Shown here: in pieces, positions 1-10,354 of the stretch
Numbering within the stretch: the stretch's first letter is position 1
Layout of the letters: each line of letters starts with the position of its first letter
Origin: Pseudomonas sp. BGI-2
GTDB taxonomy: Bacteria > Pseudomonadota > Gammaproteobacteria > Pseudomonadales > Pseudomonadaceae
DNA length: 64,000 nucleotides
Reading direction: 5' to 3'
Assembly (NCBI RefSeq): GCF_004310295.1
Contig: NZ_SISB01000012.1
Location: 61,357-125,356 of the forward strand
The notes under the pieces: model-generated
What the model was told of the DNA's origin: nothing
Databases searched by the model: none
The model's input: the letters and a program-made list of their open reading frames with translations, nothing else
Program-made: the position numbers and the translations under genes

Positions 1-450
1 GGGCACTCGATCAGTCCGTGGTGGGATGTGGTGACCGGCGTGCGTCAGGATTTTAAACCAGGCTCGCCACAGACCTGGGGCGCCTTCGGTATCCAGGGTC
101 TGGCCCTCTACAACTTCGAAGCTGAAGCCACCGCTTTCATTGGTGAGAACGGCCAGACCGCGGCTCGGTTAGAGGGCGACTACGACATTCTGCTGACCAA
201 TCGCCTGATCCTGCAGCCCACAGCCGAAATGAACTTTTACGGAAAAAACGATCCTCAACGCGGCATTGGTTCTGGTTTGGCCAATACCGAAGTGGGTTTG
301 CGGTTGCGCTACGAGATTGTCCGTGAGTTTGCCCCCTACATCGGGGTTACCTGGAGTCGCTCTTATGGCAAGACCGCCGACCTCGCTAGCGATGAAGGAG
401 AGGATGCGAACGAGGCGCGATTTGTCGCCGGTATTCGGATGTGGTTTTGA
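1..450 (+). CDS. copB: Copper resistance protein B, C-terminal part (cut by window edge)
   Basis: The open frame enters from the left edge of the window, so only about the last 149 residues are present and no start can be given. The sequence is that of a CopB-type outer-membrane beta-barrel: alternating strands, a WWD stretch near the visible start, a [13 protein letters not shown] block, an arginine-rich RLRYEI strand and the C-terminal aromatic residue (…RMWF) expected of an outer-membrane barrel. CopB acts with periplasmic CopA in copper sequestration and oxidation in Pseudomonas. The next gene starts 9 bases later, so they are probably cotranscribed. Family assignment is by recognition of the conserved barrel sequence; the Met-rich N-terminus typical of CopB lies outside the window. 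Confidence 0.9.
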   Translation, partial: GHSISPWWDVVTGVRQDFKPGSPQTWGAFGIQGLALYNFEAEATAFIGENGQTAARLEGDYDILLTNRLILQPTAEMNFYGKNDPQRGIGSGLANTEVGLRLRYEIVREFAPYIGVTWSRSYGKTADLASDEGEDANEARFVAGIRMWF

Positions 451-459
451 GAGCCTGAC

Positions 460-1275
460 ATGAAAAGAACATTGAAAACATTAACTGCTGCTGGTGTGGT
501 CGCCGCAATAGTAGGTGCCGGCGTGGTGTATTTTGGTGTGATTAATGTTGGGGCGGATGATCCACATTCCGAACTCGTTTACTCACTGCTGTCCACTGCT
601 CGGGATCGCTCGATAGCAGTGCGTTCACGCGACATCAAAGTTCCCGACTTGACCGACGGAACTCTCGTTCGGGCAGGTGCTGGCAACTACAACTCAATGT
701 GCATTGGCTGCCACCTTGCTCCGGGTCTCGCAGGAACCGAGTTAAGTAATAGCCTTTACCCTGCACCTCCAAATCTTTCAAAACTGGGCGTTGATGGAAA
801 CCCTGCCGCAGCGTTCTGGATCATCAAGCATGGAATCAAATCCACAGGCATGCCCGCCTGGGGTAAAAGCATGGCCGATCCCTACATCTGGGGGATGGTC
901 GCTTTTCTCCAGCAGCTGCCTGCATTGAACGCGGAGCAATTCAACGCCCTAGTAGCCAGCAGCGGTGGCCATCAACACGGTGGCGGCGAGAGCAAAATGC
1001 ATGACCATGAAGGCCAGCATGATGCCCAAAAAGGGGCTGCTGCTGGACATCATGATGCGGGTGCAGCCGAAGAGGTAGCCAAAGCAGACGACCATCATGG
1101 CGAGAAAAACAGCGCCCATGCTCATGAGGCTGCCGCAGCACCTACTCAGGATGAAAGTCCCGAACACGCCCATCCTCAGGGTGCCGAGGCTTCACTTGAC
1201 GCTTCTGCAACTCCTGCCGCTCAACTAAAAACTCATCCCCATGCAGATGGGAAGGAGCATACCCATGCGAAATAA
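460..1275 (+). CDS. Cytochrome c with His-rich C-terminal tail
   Basis: A 271-residue protein with an N-terminal hydrophobic signal or anchor (about residues 8-30), then a single mono-heme cytochrome c domain: CIGCH at residues 81-85 binds heme, and Met131 in STGMPAWG is the likely sixth ligand. From about residue 160 the chain becomes a low-complexity tail rich in HHG, HDHE and HAH clusters, unlike an ordinary class I cytochrome. It starts 9 bases after copB and its last 11 bases overlap the DUF411 gene, so it belongs to the copper operon. I infer a periplasmic redox protein, perhaps oxidising Cu(I), with the tail holding metal ions; the electron partner is unknown. Confidence 0.85.
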   Translation: MKRTLKTLTAAGVVAAIVGAGVVYFGVINVGADDPHSELVYSLLSTARDRSIAVRSRDIKVPDLTDGTLVRAGAGNYNSMCIGCHLAPGLAGTELSNSLYPAPPNLSKLGVDGNPAAAFWIIKHGIKSTGMPAWGKSMADPYIWGMVAFLQQLPALNAEQFNALVASSGGHQHGGGESKMHDHEGQHDAQKGAAAGHHDAGAAEEVAKADDHHGEKNSAHAHEAAAAPTQDESPEHAHPQGAEASLDASATPAAQLKTHPHADGKEHTHAK

Positions 1276-1732
1276 CATTTATCGGCCCGGACGGATACTT
1301 CGCCTTGCTGCATTCGCGGCTCTGTTGATCAGTTCAGTTGGTCATGCAGCAGAATCGCTGACGATCGACGTCCATCGTGACGCTAACTGTGGATGCTGCA
1401 AGAAGTGGATGCAGCACCTTGAAGCCAACGGCTTCACCGTCGTTGATCATGTAGAAACCAACATGAGCGCGGTCAAGCAGGACCTGGGTGTTGTTCCGCG
1501 TCTCTCGTCATGCCACACCGCGGTGTTCAACGGAAAGTTTGTTGAAGGCCACGTACCTACTGAGCAAATAGTTGCTTTGAGCAAACGCGATGACCTTCTC
1601 GGAGTTGCTGTACCCGGCATGCCGGCAGGCTCGCCTGGTATGGAGGTCGGTGGGAAGCAGGATGCGTATCAGGTCATCGGTCTGAGCAAAGCAGGTACCG
1701 ACCAAGTGATCGCTGAGTACCCGGCAAACTAA
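1265..1732 (+). CDS. DUF411 (CopG-like) periplasmic metal-binding protein
   Basis: The 155-residue protein has a signal peptide (about residues 1-28, ending GHAAE) followed by a small thioredoxin-like DUF411 domain. The metal motif is CGCC, with Cys42, Cys44 and Cys45. A third Cys in RLSSCHTAVF and the GHVP motif further on are also typical of the family. DUF411 proteins accompany copper resistance genes and have been proposed to bind copper or act as redox partners in the periplasm. I chose the ATG at 1265 over the in-frame ATG at 1241 because it gives a clean signal peptide; it overlaps the cytochrome gene by 11 bases, which suggests translational coupling. Confidence 0.88.
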   Translation: MRNNIYRPGRILRLAAFAALLISSVGHAAESLTIDVHRDANCGCCKKWMQHLEANGFTVVDHVETNMSAVKQDLGVVPRLSSCHTAVFNGKFVEGHVPTEQIVALSKRDDLLGVAVPGMPAGSPGMEVGGKQDAYQVIGLSKAGTDQVIAEYPAN

Positions 1733-1949
1733 TCACAAACGTTCATAACCCGAACGATGGTAAACCGGTCGATCCGGCATCGGCAAAACCCTCAAATATC
1801 CAGGTGCGAAATGCACCACAAAGAAATTGGGAGTCGGCGCGCGAATGGCCCATCATGGCCCAGCATCAATACGATGCCGCAGTCAGATGCCGAATGACTA
1901 TACGTGTGCGGTCGGCACGGACAAAAGCGGAAGTGGGCCGAGCTAGATA

Positions 1950-2696
1950 ATGAAGAGCTGGGTTACAACAGAGACCGTGCGCTGGGCAGGTCATGCTTGG
2001 GTAGGTCCCGGTATCGGTGTCTTTCATGGCCACGCCGGTCACCAGGAATGGCACCTCCATCAAGCGCATCAGATCTCAGTTGGCCTCGACTCAACTGTAT
2101 CGGTTCAAACTCCGATGGGTATTCAAACCGGGGGCGCCATCTTCATTCCGGCCGGCTTGAAACACCGGCAGAGCGCCGATCACGTTCTGTCGATCTACGT
2201 GGATGCGCTGTCCGAGGAAGCCCGTGCTTTGCAGGGTGCCGAAGAGGCGAGGGTGATTGGGATCACTCCGGCGGACGTAACGCCGATTATCGACGCGCTG
2301 CATGCGACAGGACACACTGATCTCCAGGTTAGGACTGGGGTGCGCCAGGCACTGCGACTCCCCGATCTCTCGCCCCCAGATCCTCGCTTGATCAAGGTAA
2401 TTGAGGCGCTGCGCAGAGGCAAAACGGGACGCAGAGAATTGGCCGCGGTGGTGCATCTATCCCCCACGCGGTTTTCTCATTGGTTCGTGGAGCAGACGGG
2501 GCTGCCGCTTCGCAGTTACGCGAGATGGTTACGTCTCACGCAAGCCTTGCAGCATTTGGCCAAAGGTGTACGGCTGACTGACGCGGCTCATGAGGCGGGC
2601 TTTTCAGACTCTGCTCATTTCTCCCGAACATTCCGGGCGCTATTGGGTATCGATCCGTCATCCGCCTTGGCTGAAGTTCATCTCCAGGAGATTTAG
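1950..2696 (+). CDS. AraC-family transcriptional regulator
   Basis: The 248-residue protein has an N-terminal half rich in His (GHAGHQEWHLHQAH near residues 26-39) with the pattern of a cupin sensor domain, including IFIPAGLKHRQ. The C-terminal half is a double helix-turn-helix AraC domain: residues from about 150 to 240 contain the first HTH (RRELAAVVHLSPTRFSHWF) and the conserved second HTH signature (LTDAAHEAGFSDSAHFSRTFRALLGIDPS). It stands alone between the copper operon and the desaturase-like gene 68 bases downstream, with the same orientation as both, and may control the latter. The His cluster could in principle bind a metal, but most AraC cupins bind small organic ligands, so the inducer is unknown. 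Confidence 0.85.
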   Translation: MKSWVTTETVRWAGHAWVGPGIGVFHGHAGHQEWHLHQAHQISVGLDSTVSVQTPMGIQTGGAIFIPAGLKHRQSADHVLSIYVDALSEEARALQGAEEARVIGITPADVTPIIDALHATGHTDLQVRTGVRQALRLPDLSPPDPRLIKVIEALRRGKTGRRELAAVVHLSPTRFSHWFVEQTGLPLRSYARWLRLTQALQHLAKGVRLTDAAHEAGFSDSAHFSRTFRALLGIDPSSALAEVHLQEI

Positions 2697-2764
2697 CTCT
2701 TTCGTTCAAGTTGAAAGCTCACCTCTTCACATATTGTGATGGTTCCATATCCAGGAGCTGAGCA

Positions 2765-3634
2765 ATGCCTTCCTTTCTCCGATTCGCCTTACGGTGGGTG
2801 AGCTATCCACTCGTGTTTGGCGGCTCTGCCGCCTTCATGATCTGGGCGCTGTATACCGGCGTACCGTACTGGCCCACGATTCCCCTAGTTGCTGCAGTGG
2901 GACTTTTGATCATTGCTGGTTTGGAGCGTATTCAACCTTTCCGCGAAGCCTGGCTTGAGGATCATCAAGACACCGCAACAGACCTGCTGCACATGCTGGT
3001 GAACCTTTCCGTCATTCAATTCACAGCTGGGATCCTGGTCAAGCTTGGTGATGCGGTGCCAGCTTCGGTTCGTCTCTTTCCGATCGAGAGCCCGCTGTGG
3101 CTGCAGTTGCTACTGGTCATCGCCGTGCTCGATCTGAGCCTGTATGCCATGCACCGGACCAGTCACCGAGTGCATTGGCTGTGGCGTTTTCACATGCCTC
3201 ATCACAGCGCCGAGCGGTTGTATTGGATGAACGGGGAGCGACGACATCCGTTGCACGCGGTGCTTATGGCGAGTCCGGGGCTGGTGATTCTGTTCGCATC
3301 AGGCGCACCCTCCGCAGTTGTGGCCATCTGGTTTGGAATTCTAACAGTGCACTTGGCCTTTCAGCATTCGAACCTGGACTACCGGCTGGGATGGTTGCGC
3401 CACATCATTGGGGTTGCCGAAATTCATCGCTGGCATCACAAGCGCGACTTTGAGGACAGCCAGGTCAACTTTGGTGAGTTTCTGATGGTGTGGGACCGAC
3501 TGTTTGGCACGTTCTACGACAGTGTGGGGAAACTGGGCCAAGCTGAGGTCGGATTGCATGAAAAGGATTACCCCAAAAACTACCTTGGACAGCTCATCGA
3601 ACCCTTTGAGCATGGCCGTATAAACAAAGGCTAG
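2765..3634 (+). CDS. Sterol desaturase / fatty-acid hydroxylase family membrane protein
   Basis: The 289-residue polytopic membrane protein carries the eight-histidine di-iron signature of the fatty-acid hydroxylase superfamily: HRTSH at residues 130-134, HMPHH at 143-147, HPLH at 161-164 and HRWHH at 221-225, with hydrophobic segments around residues 12-52, 112-128 and 165-198. These enzymes insert oxygen into lipid substrates using two iron ions at the cytoplasmic face of the membrane. Copies of this gene type often sit in Pseudomonas copper islands, perhaps to alter membrane lipids, but that role is inference. An AGGAGC ribosome-binding site precedes the ATG. The substrate cannot be told from sequence. 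Confidence 0.85.
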   Translation: MPSFLRFALRWVSYPLVFGGSAAFMIWALYTGVPYWPTIPLVAAVGLLIIAGLERIQPFREAWLEDHQDTATDLLHMLVNLSVIQFTAGILVKLGDAVPASVRLFPIESPLWLQLLLVIAVLDLSLYAMHRTSHRVHWLWRFHMPHHSAERLYWMNGERRHPLHAVLMASPGLVILFASGAPSAVVAIWFGILTVHLAFQHSNLDYRLGWLRHIIGVAEIHRWHHKRDFEDSQVNFGEFLMVWDRLFGTFYDSVGKLGQAEVGLHEKDYPKNYLGQLIEPFEHGRINKG

Positions 3635-3830
3635 TGGGCTCCCTCGCTTGTAGCTACGGCAGCTACCGAGGCCACACTAAAGGCAAAACCGATCAAATGT
3701 GATTCGAGCGGCATGCTGTGAGCTGTAACTACTTCCATGCTCAGGGAATTGGGCGTCGTTGTTTAGCGAATCCTTGTTTCTGAGAGAGGGGCTTCATGTT
3801 GATCTGCAAATGCTGTCTGGCAGGCTCTTC

Positions 3831-3846
3831 CTGACAGATTCGTAAT
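3831..3846 (+). promoter_or_regulatory. Predicted CopR-binding site upstream of the cus leader gene
   Basis: CTGACA-GATTC-GTAAT is an exact match to the CTGACA-N5-GTAAT motif I recall for the copper response regulator CopR of P. aeruginosa. It lies 35 bases before the ATG of the small Cys/Met-rich gene that heads the cusCBA genes. Three more exact copies occur in the copper block. The short distance to the start implies a short leader. Confidence 0.7.
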
Positions 3847-3881
3847 GGTATAGCCCGTCACCAGCGACTAGACTCCCTCGC

Positions 3882-4223
3882 ATGAAACGCTATCTGCGGT
3901 GTTGCCTCATTTTCCTGATCAGTCTGGCGCTTCCCCTGAGCGGGATGGCGGGCATTCAGTCACCGACAGAACCTTGCCCGATGAAAACGACGGGCATGAC
4001 CATGATGGATGATATGAACCAGGACTGCTGCCTTGACATGAGCAGCTCCGCCGATCACGGCAAAACCTGCAAACCTGGCCAGGAATGCAGGAGCGCCAGT
4101 CTGCTACAAGTGTCGTTTGGGAAACCTGCCACCCGTTTGTCCAGTCCGCAGATGCTAACAATCTTCAGCGACTCCCTGCCTACTCAGGCCCCGTCCGGGG
4201 TGTGGCGACCGCCTCGCGCTTGA
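3882..4223 (+). CDS. Small secreted Cys/Met-rich protein heading the cus genes
   Basis: A 113-residue protein with a cleavable signal peptide (residues 1-23, ending GMAG) and a short mature part rich in Met, Cys and acidic residues (clusters CPMKTTGMTMMDDM, CCLDM, CKPGQEC). I do not recognise a named family. Proteins of this size and composition commonly precede heavy-metal RND genes in Pseudomonas, and the predicted CopR site just upstream supports a role in periplasmic Cu or Ag handling. The cusC-like start follows 100 bases after its stop, so one transcript is likely. I see no good Shine-Dalgarno sequence before the ATG, consistent with a very short leader. Confidence 0.65.
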   Translation: MKRYLRCCLIFLISLALPLSGMAGIQSPTEPCPMKTTGMTMMDDMNQDCCLDMSSSADHGKTCKPGQECRSASLLQVSFGKPATRLSSPQMLTIFSDSLPTQAPSGVWRPPRA

Positions 4224-4323
4224 TTCCTGTACCACACTGAGCCTCATCCCATTCTGGCGCGGGATGGCATATCTGCGCGGATGTTTAGAGACCCGCGCAT
4301 GGATCATCACAGGAATCGTGAAC

Positions 4324-5580
4324 ATGAACTCCAAGTGCTACTGCACCGGTTGGCCCCTCGTGGCTGCCCTGGCGGCAAGCGTGCTGGCATTGCCGAGCCT
4401 TGCTGCGCCGCTGACATTCGATGAAGCCTTGCGGTTGGCCGAAAGCAATGCCCCATCGCTGGCCGCCCAAGCGGCCAAACTGCAAGCCGCCAGCAGCGCC
4501 GCCATTCCAGCCGGCGAACTACCCGACCCGAAGCTCCTGCTGGGCGTACAAAACTATCCCATCGGCGGCCCTGACCGCTGGCGCCTTGAACAGGATTTCA
4601 TGACCATGCAGATGGTCGGCGTCATGCAGGAGGTGCCCAACCGTGACAAGCGACGGGCGCGAATCGAAGTGGCCGAGGCATCCGTAGATCGCGCCGCGGC
4701 CGAAAGCCGTGTCGAGCGACTGAACGTTCGTCAGGCCACGGCGTTGGCCTGGATCAGCAGCTACTCCGTCGAGCGTAAAGAGGCGCTGTTTCAGGATTTT
4801 TACCGGGAGAACCGTTTGTTGGCTGATACCGTCCGGGCGCAGATCGCCGGTGGTCTTGCTCAGCCTGCCGATGCGGTAACGCCGAAACAGGAAGCGGCTC
4901 AGTTGGCGGAACAACAAGACGACCTGATCCGCCTGCGGGCCCAAGCCAGAGCGGCTCTCAGACGCTGGATAGGTCCGGCCGCCAATGACCAGCCCGTTGG
5001 CAGCTTGCCTGAATGGCCCATCGATGCCTCGGGTTACCCTCATAAGCTGCAACATCACCCCGCACTGGCGGCATTCACGCCAATGACTCGCGAAGCGCAG
5101 GCCAAGGTCCGTGAAGCCAAGGCGGAAAAGCAGTCCGACTGGAGTTGGGAGCTTGATTACCAGCGCCGCGGCCGTCAGTTCGGCGACATGGTCAGCGTGC
5201 AGTTCACGTTCGACCTGCCACTGTTCCCCGACTCCCGACAGAACCCGAAGATCGCCGCCAAACATGCTGAACTGAATCAGTTGGAGGCCGAGCGCGAAGC
5301 TCTCGTACGTGAACATACCCAGCAACTGGAGGACGATCTGGCCGAATACGAGCGTCTGAACCGTGCCGTGCACCGCAGCCAGGAAAGCCTGTTACCTCTG
5401 GCCAAGGAAAAGGTCGGGCTGACCATGGCCAGCTACCGCGCCGGTAAAAGCGACTTGGCGGCTGTCATCGCTGCCCGACGTGAACTCATCGAGACCCGCC
5501 TCAAACAGGTCGACTTCGAAGAACAGCAAGCCCTCACCAGTGCTCGCCTATATTTTGCTTATGGGGACGCCAATCAATGA
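4324..5580 (+). CDS. cusC: Outer-membrane factor of the Cu/Ag RND pump (CusC/CzcC type)
   Basis: The 418-residue protein has a signal peptide (to about residue 25, ALPSLAA) and two TolC repeats, each beginning with the heptad pattern of an outer-membrane efflux channel; LTFDEALRLAESNAPSL marks the first and the AYRAGKSDL stretch near the C-terminus the second. It lacks the lipobox of E. coli CusC, so it resembles the soluble-signal CzcC-like branch. Its stop overlaps the next start by 4 bases (ATGA). The in-frame ATG at 4264 would add 20 residues without a signal peptide, so 4324 is preferred. It forms the outer-membrane duct for the CusBA pump encoded downstream. Confidence 0.85.
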   Translation: MNSKCYCTGWPLVAALAASVLALPSLAAPLTFDEALRLAESNAPSLAAQAAKLQAASSAAIPAGELPDPKLLLGVQNYPIGGPDRWRLEQDFMTMQMVGVMQEVPNRDKRRARIEVAEASVDRAAAESRVERLNVRQATALAWISSYSVERKEALFQDFYRENRLLADTVRAQIAGGLAQPADAVTPKQEAAQLAEQQDDLIRLRAQARAALRRWIGPAANDQPVGSLPEWPIDASGYPHKLQHHPALAAFTPMTREAQAKVREAKAEKQSDWSWELDYQRRGRQFGDMVSVQFTFDLPLFPDSRQNPKIAAKHAELNQLEAEREALVREHTQQLEDDLAEYERLNRAVHRSQESLLPLAKEKVGLTMASYRAGKSDLAAVIAARRELIETRLKQVDFEEQQALTSARLYFAYGDANQ

Positions 5581-7052
5581 GCTATCAAATCTGGAAAGGG
5601 GCTTTGCTGACAGGACTTTCGATTGCCTTGGGCGCGGCCGGCGGTTACTGGTTCGCTCAACAGCGCGTGCCTGATAGCACAGCCGAACAGGCCCCTAAAA
5701 CCCAAGACGAACGCAAAGTACTGTATTGGTATGACCCGATGTCCCCGCAGCAGAAGTTCGATAAACCCGGCAAATCCCCCTTCATGGATATGGAGTTGAT
5801 GCCCCGCTACGCTGATGCTGCAGCGGACAGTGCGGCCATCAGTATCGACCCAAGCCTGACCCAGAATCTCGGCGTGCGTCTGGCCACCGTCACTCGCGGC
5901 GTGCTTGCTTCCAGTCTGGACGTCGTCGGTGTGCTGGCATTCAACGAGCGGGATGTCGCGGTGATTCAATCGCGTACTGCTGGCTTTGTGGAGCGGGTGT
6001 ATGCCCGTGCTCCAGGCGATGTGCTCAAAGCCAATGCGGCTTTGGCCGATATCCTGGTCCCGGAGTGGGCCGCTGCTCAGGAAGAGTTTCTCGCACTCAA
6101 ACGCAGTGGCGATGCGGACTTGCTGGCGGCAGCACGCCAACGCTTGCACTTGACCGGGATGCCAGCGACGTTGATTGCTCAAGTGGAGCGAAGCGGCAAG
6201 ACCCAGCCGGTCCTGACGCTCACCAGCCCCATAAGCGGTGTGCTGCAAGAGTTGAATGTACGTTCGGGTATGACCGTTGCGGCCGGCGAGACTCTGGCTC
6301 GAGTCAATGGCTTGAGCAGCGTCTGGCTGGCAGTGGCCGTTCCAGAGTCGGAGACTGGATCGATCAACATGGGGCAAGCGGTCGAAGCACGTCTGCCAGC
6401 CTTTCCAGGAACAGTGCTCAAGGGCACGGTCAGCTCGATTCTGCCCGAAACCAATCCCGACAGCCGAACTGTGCGTGTTCGGGTCGAACTCCCCAACCCT
6501 GATGGGCGACTCAGGCCGGGTATGACAGCCCAGGTGCACCTGAATCGTTCGACCGAACAAAGCGTTCTGTGGGTGCCGAGCGAGGCAATCATTCGCACCG
6601 GCCGACGGGTCCTGGTGATGCTCGCCGAAGACGCTGGTCGCTACCGACCCGTAGAGGTGCAACTCGGGCAGGAAAACGAAGGCAAGACGGTGGTGTTGAA
6701 GGGGTTGGAAGAAGGTCAGCAGGTAGTCAGCTCTGGACAGTTCCTGCTCGACTCTGAGGCCAGTCTCAAGGGCATTGTTGCGAGCGCGCTGGAAATGTCA
6801 CCACCCAGCGCAGCAGCCTCCAGCTTTCATGAGGCGGATGGGCAGATCGTCGAGATCAACAACCAAGACGTAACAATCGCCCTTGGTCCGTTCAAGACGC
6901 TGGGCATGCCTGGTATGACTATGACCTTCCCATTGGCTGACCCTGCTCTCAAGCAAGGACTCAAGGCGGGCGACAAGGTTCGGGTTGCGGTGAGCCAAAC
7001 CGATGATGGATTGCGCGTTGAACGCCTGGAAAAACTAGGGGGCCAGCCATGA
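5577..7052 (+). CDS. cusB: Periplasmic adaptor of the Cu/Ag RND pump with fused CusF-like domain
   Basis: The 491-residue adaptor has an N-terminal membrane anchor (about 10-28), a heavy-metal-binding domain with the YWYDPM…[12 protein letters not shown] signature (about 50-80), then barrel-sandwich and beta-barrel domains of a CusB-type membrane-fusion protein (about 100-400). The last 75 residues form a CusF-like OB-fold: GQIVEI followed by [11 protein letters not shown], where the Met residues would bind Cu(I)/Ag(I). In E. coli CusF is a separate chaperone, so here the metallochaperone is built into the adaptor, a known fusion in proteobacteria. Four-base overlaps with both neighbours (ATGA) indicate tight translational coupling. 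Confidence 0.92.
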   Translation: MSYQIWKGALLTGLSIALGAAGGYWFAQQRVPDSTAEQAPKTQDERKVLYWYDPMSPQQKFDKPGKSPFMDMELMPRYADAAADSAAISIDPSLTQNLGVRLATVTRGVLASSLDVVGVLAFNERDVAVIQSRTAGFVERVYARAPGDVLKANAALADILVPEWAAAQEEFLALKRSGDADLLAAARQRLHLTGMPATLIAQVERSGKTQPVLTLTSPISGVLQELNVRSGMTVAAGETLARVNGLSSVWLAVAVPESETGSINMGQAVEARLPAFPGTVLKGTVSSILPETNPDSRTVRVRVELPNPDGRLRPGMTAQVHLNRSTEQSVLWVPSEAIIRTGRRVLVMLAEDAGRYRPVEVQLGQENEGKTVVLKGLEEGQQVVSSGQFLLDSEASLKGIVASALEMSPPSAAASSFHEADGQIVEINNQDVTIALGPFKTLGMPGMTMTFPLADPALKQGLKAGDKVRVAVSQTDDGLRVERLEKLGGQP

Positions 7053-10000
7053 TCGCCGCCCTTATCCGCTGGTCAGTCGCCAACCGTTTTCTGGTACTGC
7101 TGGCCACGATCTTCGTCACGGTCTGGGGCGTTTGGTCGGTTCAGAGCACTCCCATCGACGCATTGCCAGACCTTTCCGATGTTCAGGTGATTATCCGCAC
7201 CCCTTATCCGGGACAAGCGCCGCAGATCGTTGAGAACCAGGTGACCTATCCGTTGGCTACCACCATGCTCTCGGTGCCGGGGGCTAAGACCGTACGCGGC
7301 TATTCTTTTTTTGGCGACAGCTTCGTGTACGTGTTGTTTGAAGACGGTACCGATTTGTATTGGGCCCGCTCGCGGGTGCTGGAATACTTGAGTCAGGTCC
7401 AAAGCCGCCTGCCGGCTTCCGCCAAACCGTCCTTGGGACCCGACGCCACAGGCGTGGGCTGGATCTATCAGTACGCACTGGTGGATCGCAGTGACGGACA
7501 CGACCTGGCGCAACTGCGCGCTTTGCAGGACTGGTTCCTCAAATTCGAACTCAAGACCCTGCCCAACGTTGCGGAAGTGGCCACCGTGGGCGGCATGGTC
7601 AAGCAGTACCAGGTGCAGCTCGATCCGCTGAAACTAGCCAACCTGGGCATCACTCAAGCAGCGGTGACCGAGGCTATCGGCAAGGCCAATCAGGAAACCG
7701 GTGGTGCGTTACTGGAGATGGCGGAGACCGAGTTTATGGTGCGCGCTTCCGGTTATCTGAAGACACTCAACGACTTTCGTGCGATTCCGCTCAAGCTGGG
7801 TGCGGGTGGCGTACCAGTGACCCTCGGCGACGTGGCTACGATCCAGCTGGGGCCGGAGATGCGTCGCGGTATCACTGAACTCGACGGCGAAGGCGAGACC
7901 GTCGGCGGCGTGGTGATTCTGCGCAGCGGCAAGAACGCTCGCGAAACCATTGCCGCGGTTAAAGCCAAACTTGACGACCTGAAAAGCAGCCTGCCGGCCG
8001 GGGTGGAAATCGTCACCACCTACGACCGCAGCAAACTGATCGACCGCGCAGTGGAAAACCTCAGCTACAAACTGCTCGAGGAGTTCATCGTCGTCGCGTT
8101 GGTCTGTGGGATATTTCTCTGGCACCTGCGTTCTTCCCTGGTGGCCATTATCTCTTTGCCGGTGGGGGTGCTCATTGCCTTCATCGTCATGCGGCATCAA
8201 GGAATCAACGCCAACATCATGTCCCTTGGCGGGATTGCCATTGCCATCGGCGCCATGGTCGACGCCGCCGTGGTAATGATCGAGAACGCTCACAAGAAGA
8301 TCGAAGCTTGGCATGTGGCCCATCCTGGCGAGGAGTTGAAGGGCGAACGTCACTGGCATGTGATAACCGAAGCGGCGGCGGAGGTGGGACCGGCGCTGTT
8401 TTTCTGCCTGCTGATCATCACCCTATCGTTCATCCCGGTGTTCACCCTGGAGGCTCAAGAGGGTCGTTTGTTTGGCCCATTGGCCTTCACCAAGACCTAT
8501 GCCATGGCAGCGGCGGCCGGGCTTTCGGTAACTCTGGTGCCGGTGCTGATGGGCTACTGGATTCGTGGTCGGATCCCCAAAGAGGACCAGAACCCGCTGA
8601 ACCGCTGGTTGATCAAGATCTATCAACCGGCCCTGGATGCGGTGTTACATCGGCCCAAAGTCACCCTACTGATCGCGTTAATGGTTTTCCTCAGTGCGTT
8701 GTGGCCGATCTCTCGCTTGGGTGGCGAGTTCCTCCCTGCGATGGACGAGGGCGATTTGCTCTACATGCCTTCGGCTCTGCCGGGGTTGTCGGCGCAGAAA
8801 GCGGCGCAGCTGCTGCAACAGACCGACCGCTTGATCAAGACGGTACCCGAAGTCGAACACGTTTTTGGTAAGGCTGGTCGTGCCGAAACCGCGACCGACC
8901 CAGCGCCGCTGGAGATGTTCGAGACCACTATCCAGTTCAAACCACGCGAGCAGTGGCGTCTTGGTATGACCCAGGAAAAATTGGTGGAGGAGCTGGATCG
9001 AGTGGTGCGCGTCCCTGGGCTGACTAATATTTGGATACCCCCGATCCGCAACCGCATCGACATGCTCGCCACCGGGATCAAGAGTCCGATCGGAGTGAAA
9101 ATTGCCGGCACCAACTTGACGGAGATCGATGTGGCCACCCAAGCGGTTCAGCGCGCGGCCCAGGACGTGCCGGGGGTCAGTTCGGCCTTGGCTGAACGAT
9201 TGACGGGCGGCCGCTACATCGATGTGGATATCGACCGCAAAGCCGCAGCCCGCTATGGGTTAAACATCGCTGATGTGCAGTCGATCGTCGCCGGTGCTAT
9301 TGGTGGTGAAAACGTTGGTGAGACCATTGAAGGTCTCGCCCGCTTCCCAATCAATGTGCGTTATCCCCGAGAGTGGCGTGATTCGCTTGGCGCCCTGGAG
9401 CAACTGCCGATCTACACCCCGCTGGGGAGCCAGATCACCCTTGGGATGGTGGCGAAGGTCAAGGTCAGTGAAGGCCCGCCGATGCTCAAGAGCGAAAATG
9501 CCCGACCTTCCGGATGGGTGTATATCGACGTGCGTGGCCGGGACATTGCCTCAGTGGTTGCTGATCTACGTCGGGTTGTGAGTGAACAGGTCAAGCTGCA
9601 GCCAGGCATGAGCCTGAGTTACTCAGGGCAGTTCGAGTTTCTTGAACGAGCCAACGCACGGCTCAAGCTGTTGGTGCCAGCCACTCTGTTGATTATTTTC
9701 GTGCTGCTGTACCTGACGTTTTCCCGATTCGACGAGGCGTTGCTGATCATGGCTACCTTGCCGTTCGCTCTTACCGGTGGAGCGTGGTTCCTCTATCTAC
9801 TCGGCTTTAACCTGTCGGTGGCTACTGGCGTCGGTTTTATCGCTCTGGCGGGTGTGTCTGCCGAATTCGGCGTGATCATGCTGCTCTACTTGAAAAACGC
9901 CTGGGCCGAACGTGTAGAGGCCGGCGACAGTACCGAGCGTGGGCTAATCGCAGCAATTAGCGAAGGAGCCGTGCAGCGGGTTCGACCCAAGGCCATGACG

Positions 10001-10207
10001 GTGGCGGTCATCATTGCTGGCCTGTTACCGATCCTATTGGGCAGCGGTTCCGGTAGCGAAGTGATGAGCCGCATCGCCGCACCCATGGTCGGCGGTATGG
10101 TCACCGCGCCCTTGTTGTCCCTGTTTGTCATCCCGGCAGCTTACCGCTTGATGCGCCGCCGACGCCTCGCTGTTGAATCCATACCCTCGGATGGAAGCAG
10201 GCTATGA
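7049..10207 (+). CDS. cusA: Cu(I)/Ag(I) RND efflux transporter CusA
   Basis: The 1052-residue protein is a full-length heavy-metal RND pump. It starts with a transmembrane helix (about 12-30), has two large periplasmic loops with the CusA-type [17 protein letters not shown] stretch (about 670-690), and transmembrane helices 2-6 (about 340-500) and 8-12 (about 870-1030). The heavy-metal subclass signature in TM4 ([23 protein letters not shown], about 394-416) contains the acidic proton-relay residues, and Met residues in the cleft ([10 protein letters not shown]) suit monovalent Cu/Ag transport rather than Zn/Cd. It exports Cu(I)/Ag(I) from the periplasm and cytosol through CusB and the outer-membrane channel. 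Confidence 0.93.
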   Translation: MIAALIRWSVANRFLVLLATIFVTVWGVWSVQSTPIDALPDLSDVQVIIRTPYPGQAPQIVENQVTYPLATTMLSVPGAKTVRGYSFFGDSFVYVLFEDGTDLYWARSRVLEYLSQVQSRLPASAKPSLGPDATGVGWIYQYALVDRSDGHDLAQLRALQDWFLKFELKTLPNVAEVATVGGMVKQYQVQLDPLKLANLGITQAAVTEAIGKANQETGGALLEMAETEFMVRASGYLKTLNDFRAIPLKLGAGGVPVTLGDVATIQLGPEMRRGITELDGEGETVGGVVILRSGKNARETIAAVKAKLDDLKSSLPAGVEIVTTYDRSKLIDRAVENLSYKLLEEFIVVALVCGIFLWHLRSSLVAIISLPVGVLIAFIVMRHQGINANIMSLGGIAIAIGAMVDAAVVMIENAHKKIEAWHVAHPGEELKGERHWHVITEAAAEVGPALFFCLLIITLSFIPVFTLEAQEGRLFGPLAFTKTYAMAAAAGLSVTLVPVLMGYWIRGRIPKEDQNPLNRWLIKIYQPALDAVLHRPKVTLLIALMVFLSALWPISRLGGEFLPAMDEGDLLYMPSALPGLSAQKAAQLLQQTDRLIKTVPEVEHVFGKAGRAETATDPAPLEMFETTIQFKPREQWRLGMTQEKLVEELDRVVRVPGLTNIWIPPIRNRIDMLATGIKSPIGVKIAGTNLTEIDVATQAVQRAAQDVPGVSSALAERLTGGRYIDVDIDRKAAARYGLNIADVQSIVAGAIGGENVGETIEGLARFPINVRYPREWRDSLGALEQLPIYTPLGSQITLGMVAKVKVSEGPPMLKSENARPSGWVYIDVRGRDIASVVADLRRVVSEQVKLQPGMSLSYSGQFEFLERANARLKLLVPATLLIIFVLLYLTFSRFDEALLIMATLPFALTGGAWFLYLLGFNLSVATGVGFIALAGVSAEFGVIMLLYLKNAWAERVEAGDSTERGLIAAISEGAVQRVRPKAMTVAVIIAGLLPILLGSGSGSEVMSRIAAPMVGGMVTAPLLSLFVIPAAYRLMRRRRLAVESIPSDGSRL

Positions 10208-10310
10208 AGTGATTGTGTCCGCCACTGCCTACACCGTTACTGCACAACCCCTGATTGCCTGTGCAACATCATCCAGCGGTCTGGGTTTTCTGGTCGGGCA
10301 GGGGATGCAA

Positions 10311-10339
10311 ACAAACGCTCGACAATGCCGGGCGTTTGT
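10311..10339. terminator. Possible bidirectional terminator hairpin
   Basis: Arms ACAAACGC (10311-10318) and GCGTTTGT (10332-10339) are perfect complements with a 13-base loop, located between the convergent cusA and TonB-receptor genes. There is no long T-run on either side, so its strength is uncertain. Confidence 0.4.
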
Positions 10340-10354
10340 TCTTCAGGTCCGTAC

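Noticed and set aside
4274..4299. Hairpin TGCGCGG/CCGCGCA before cusC
   Set aside because: No T-run follows and the genes on both sides appear cotranscribed, so neither a terminator nor an attenuator can be supported.
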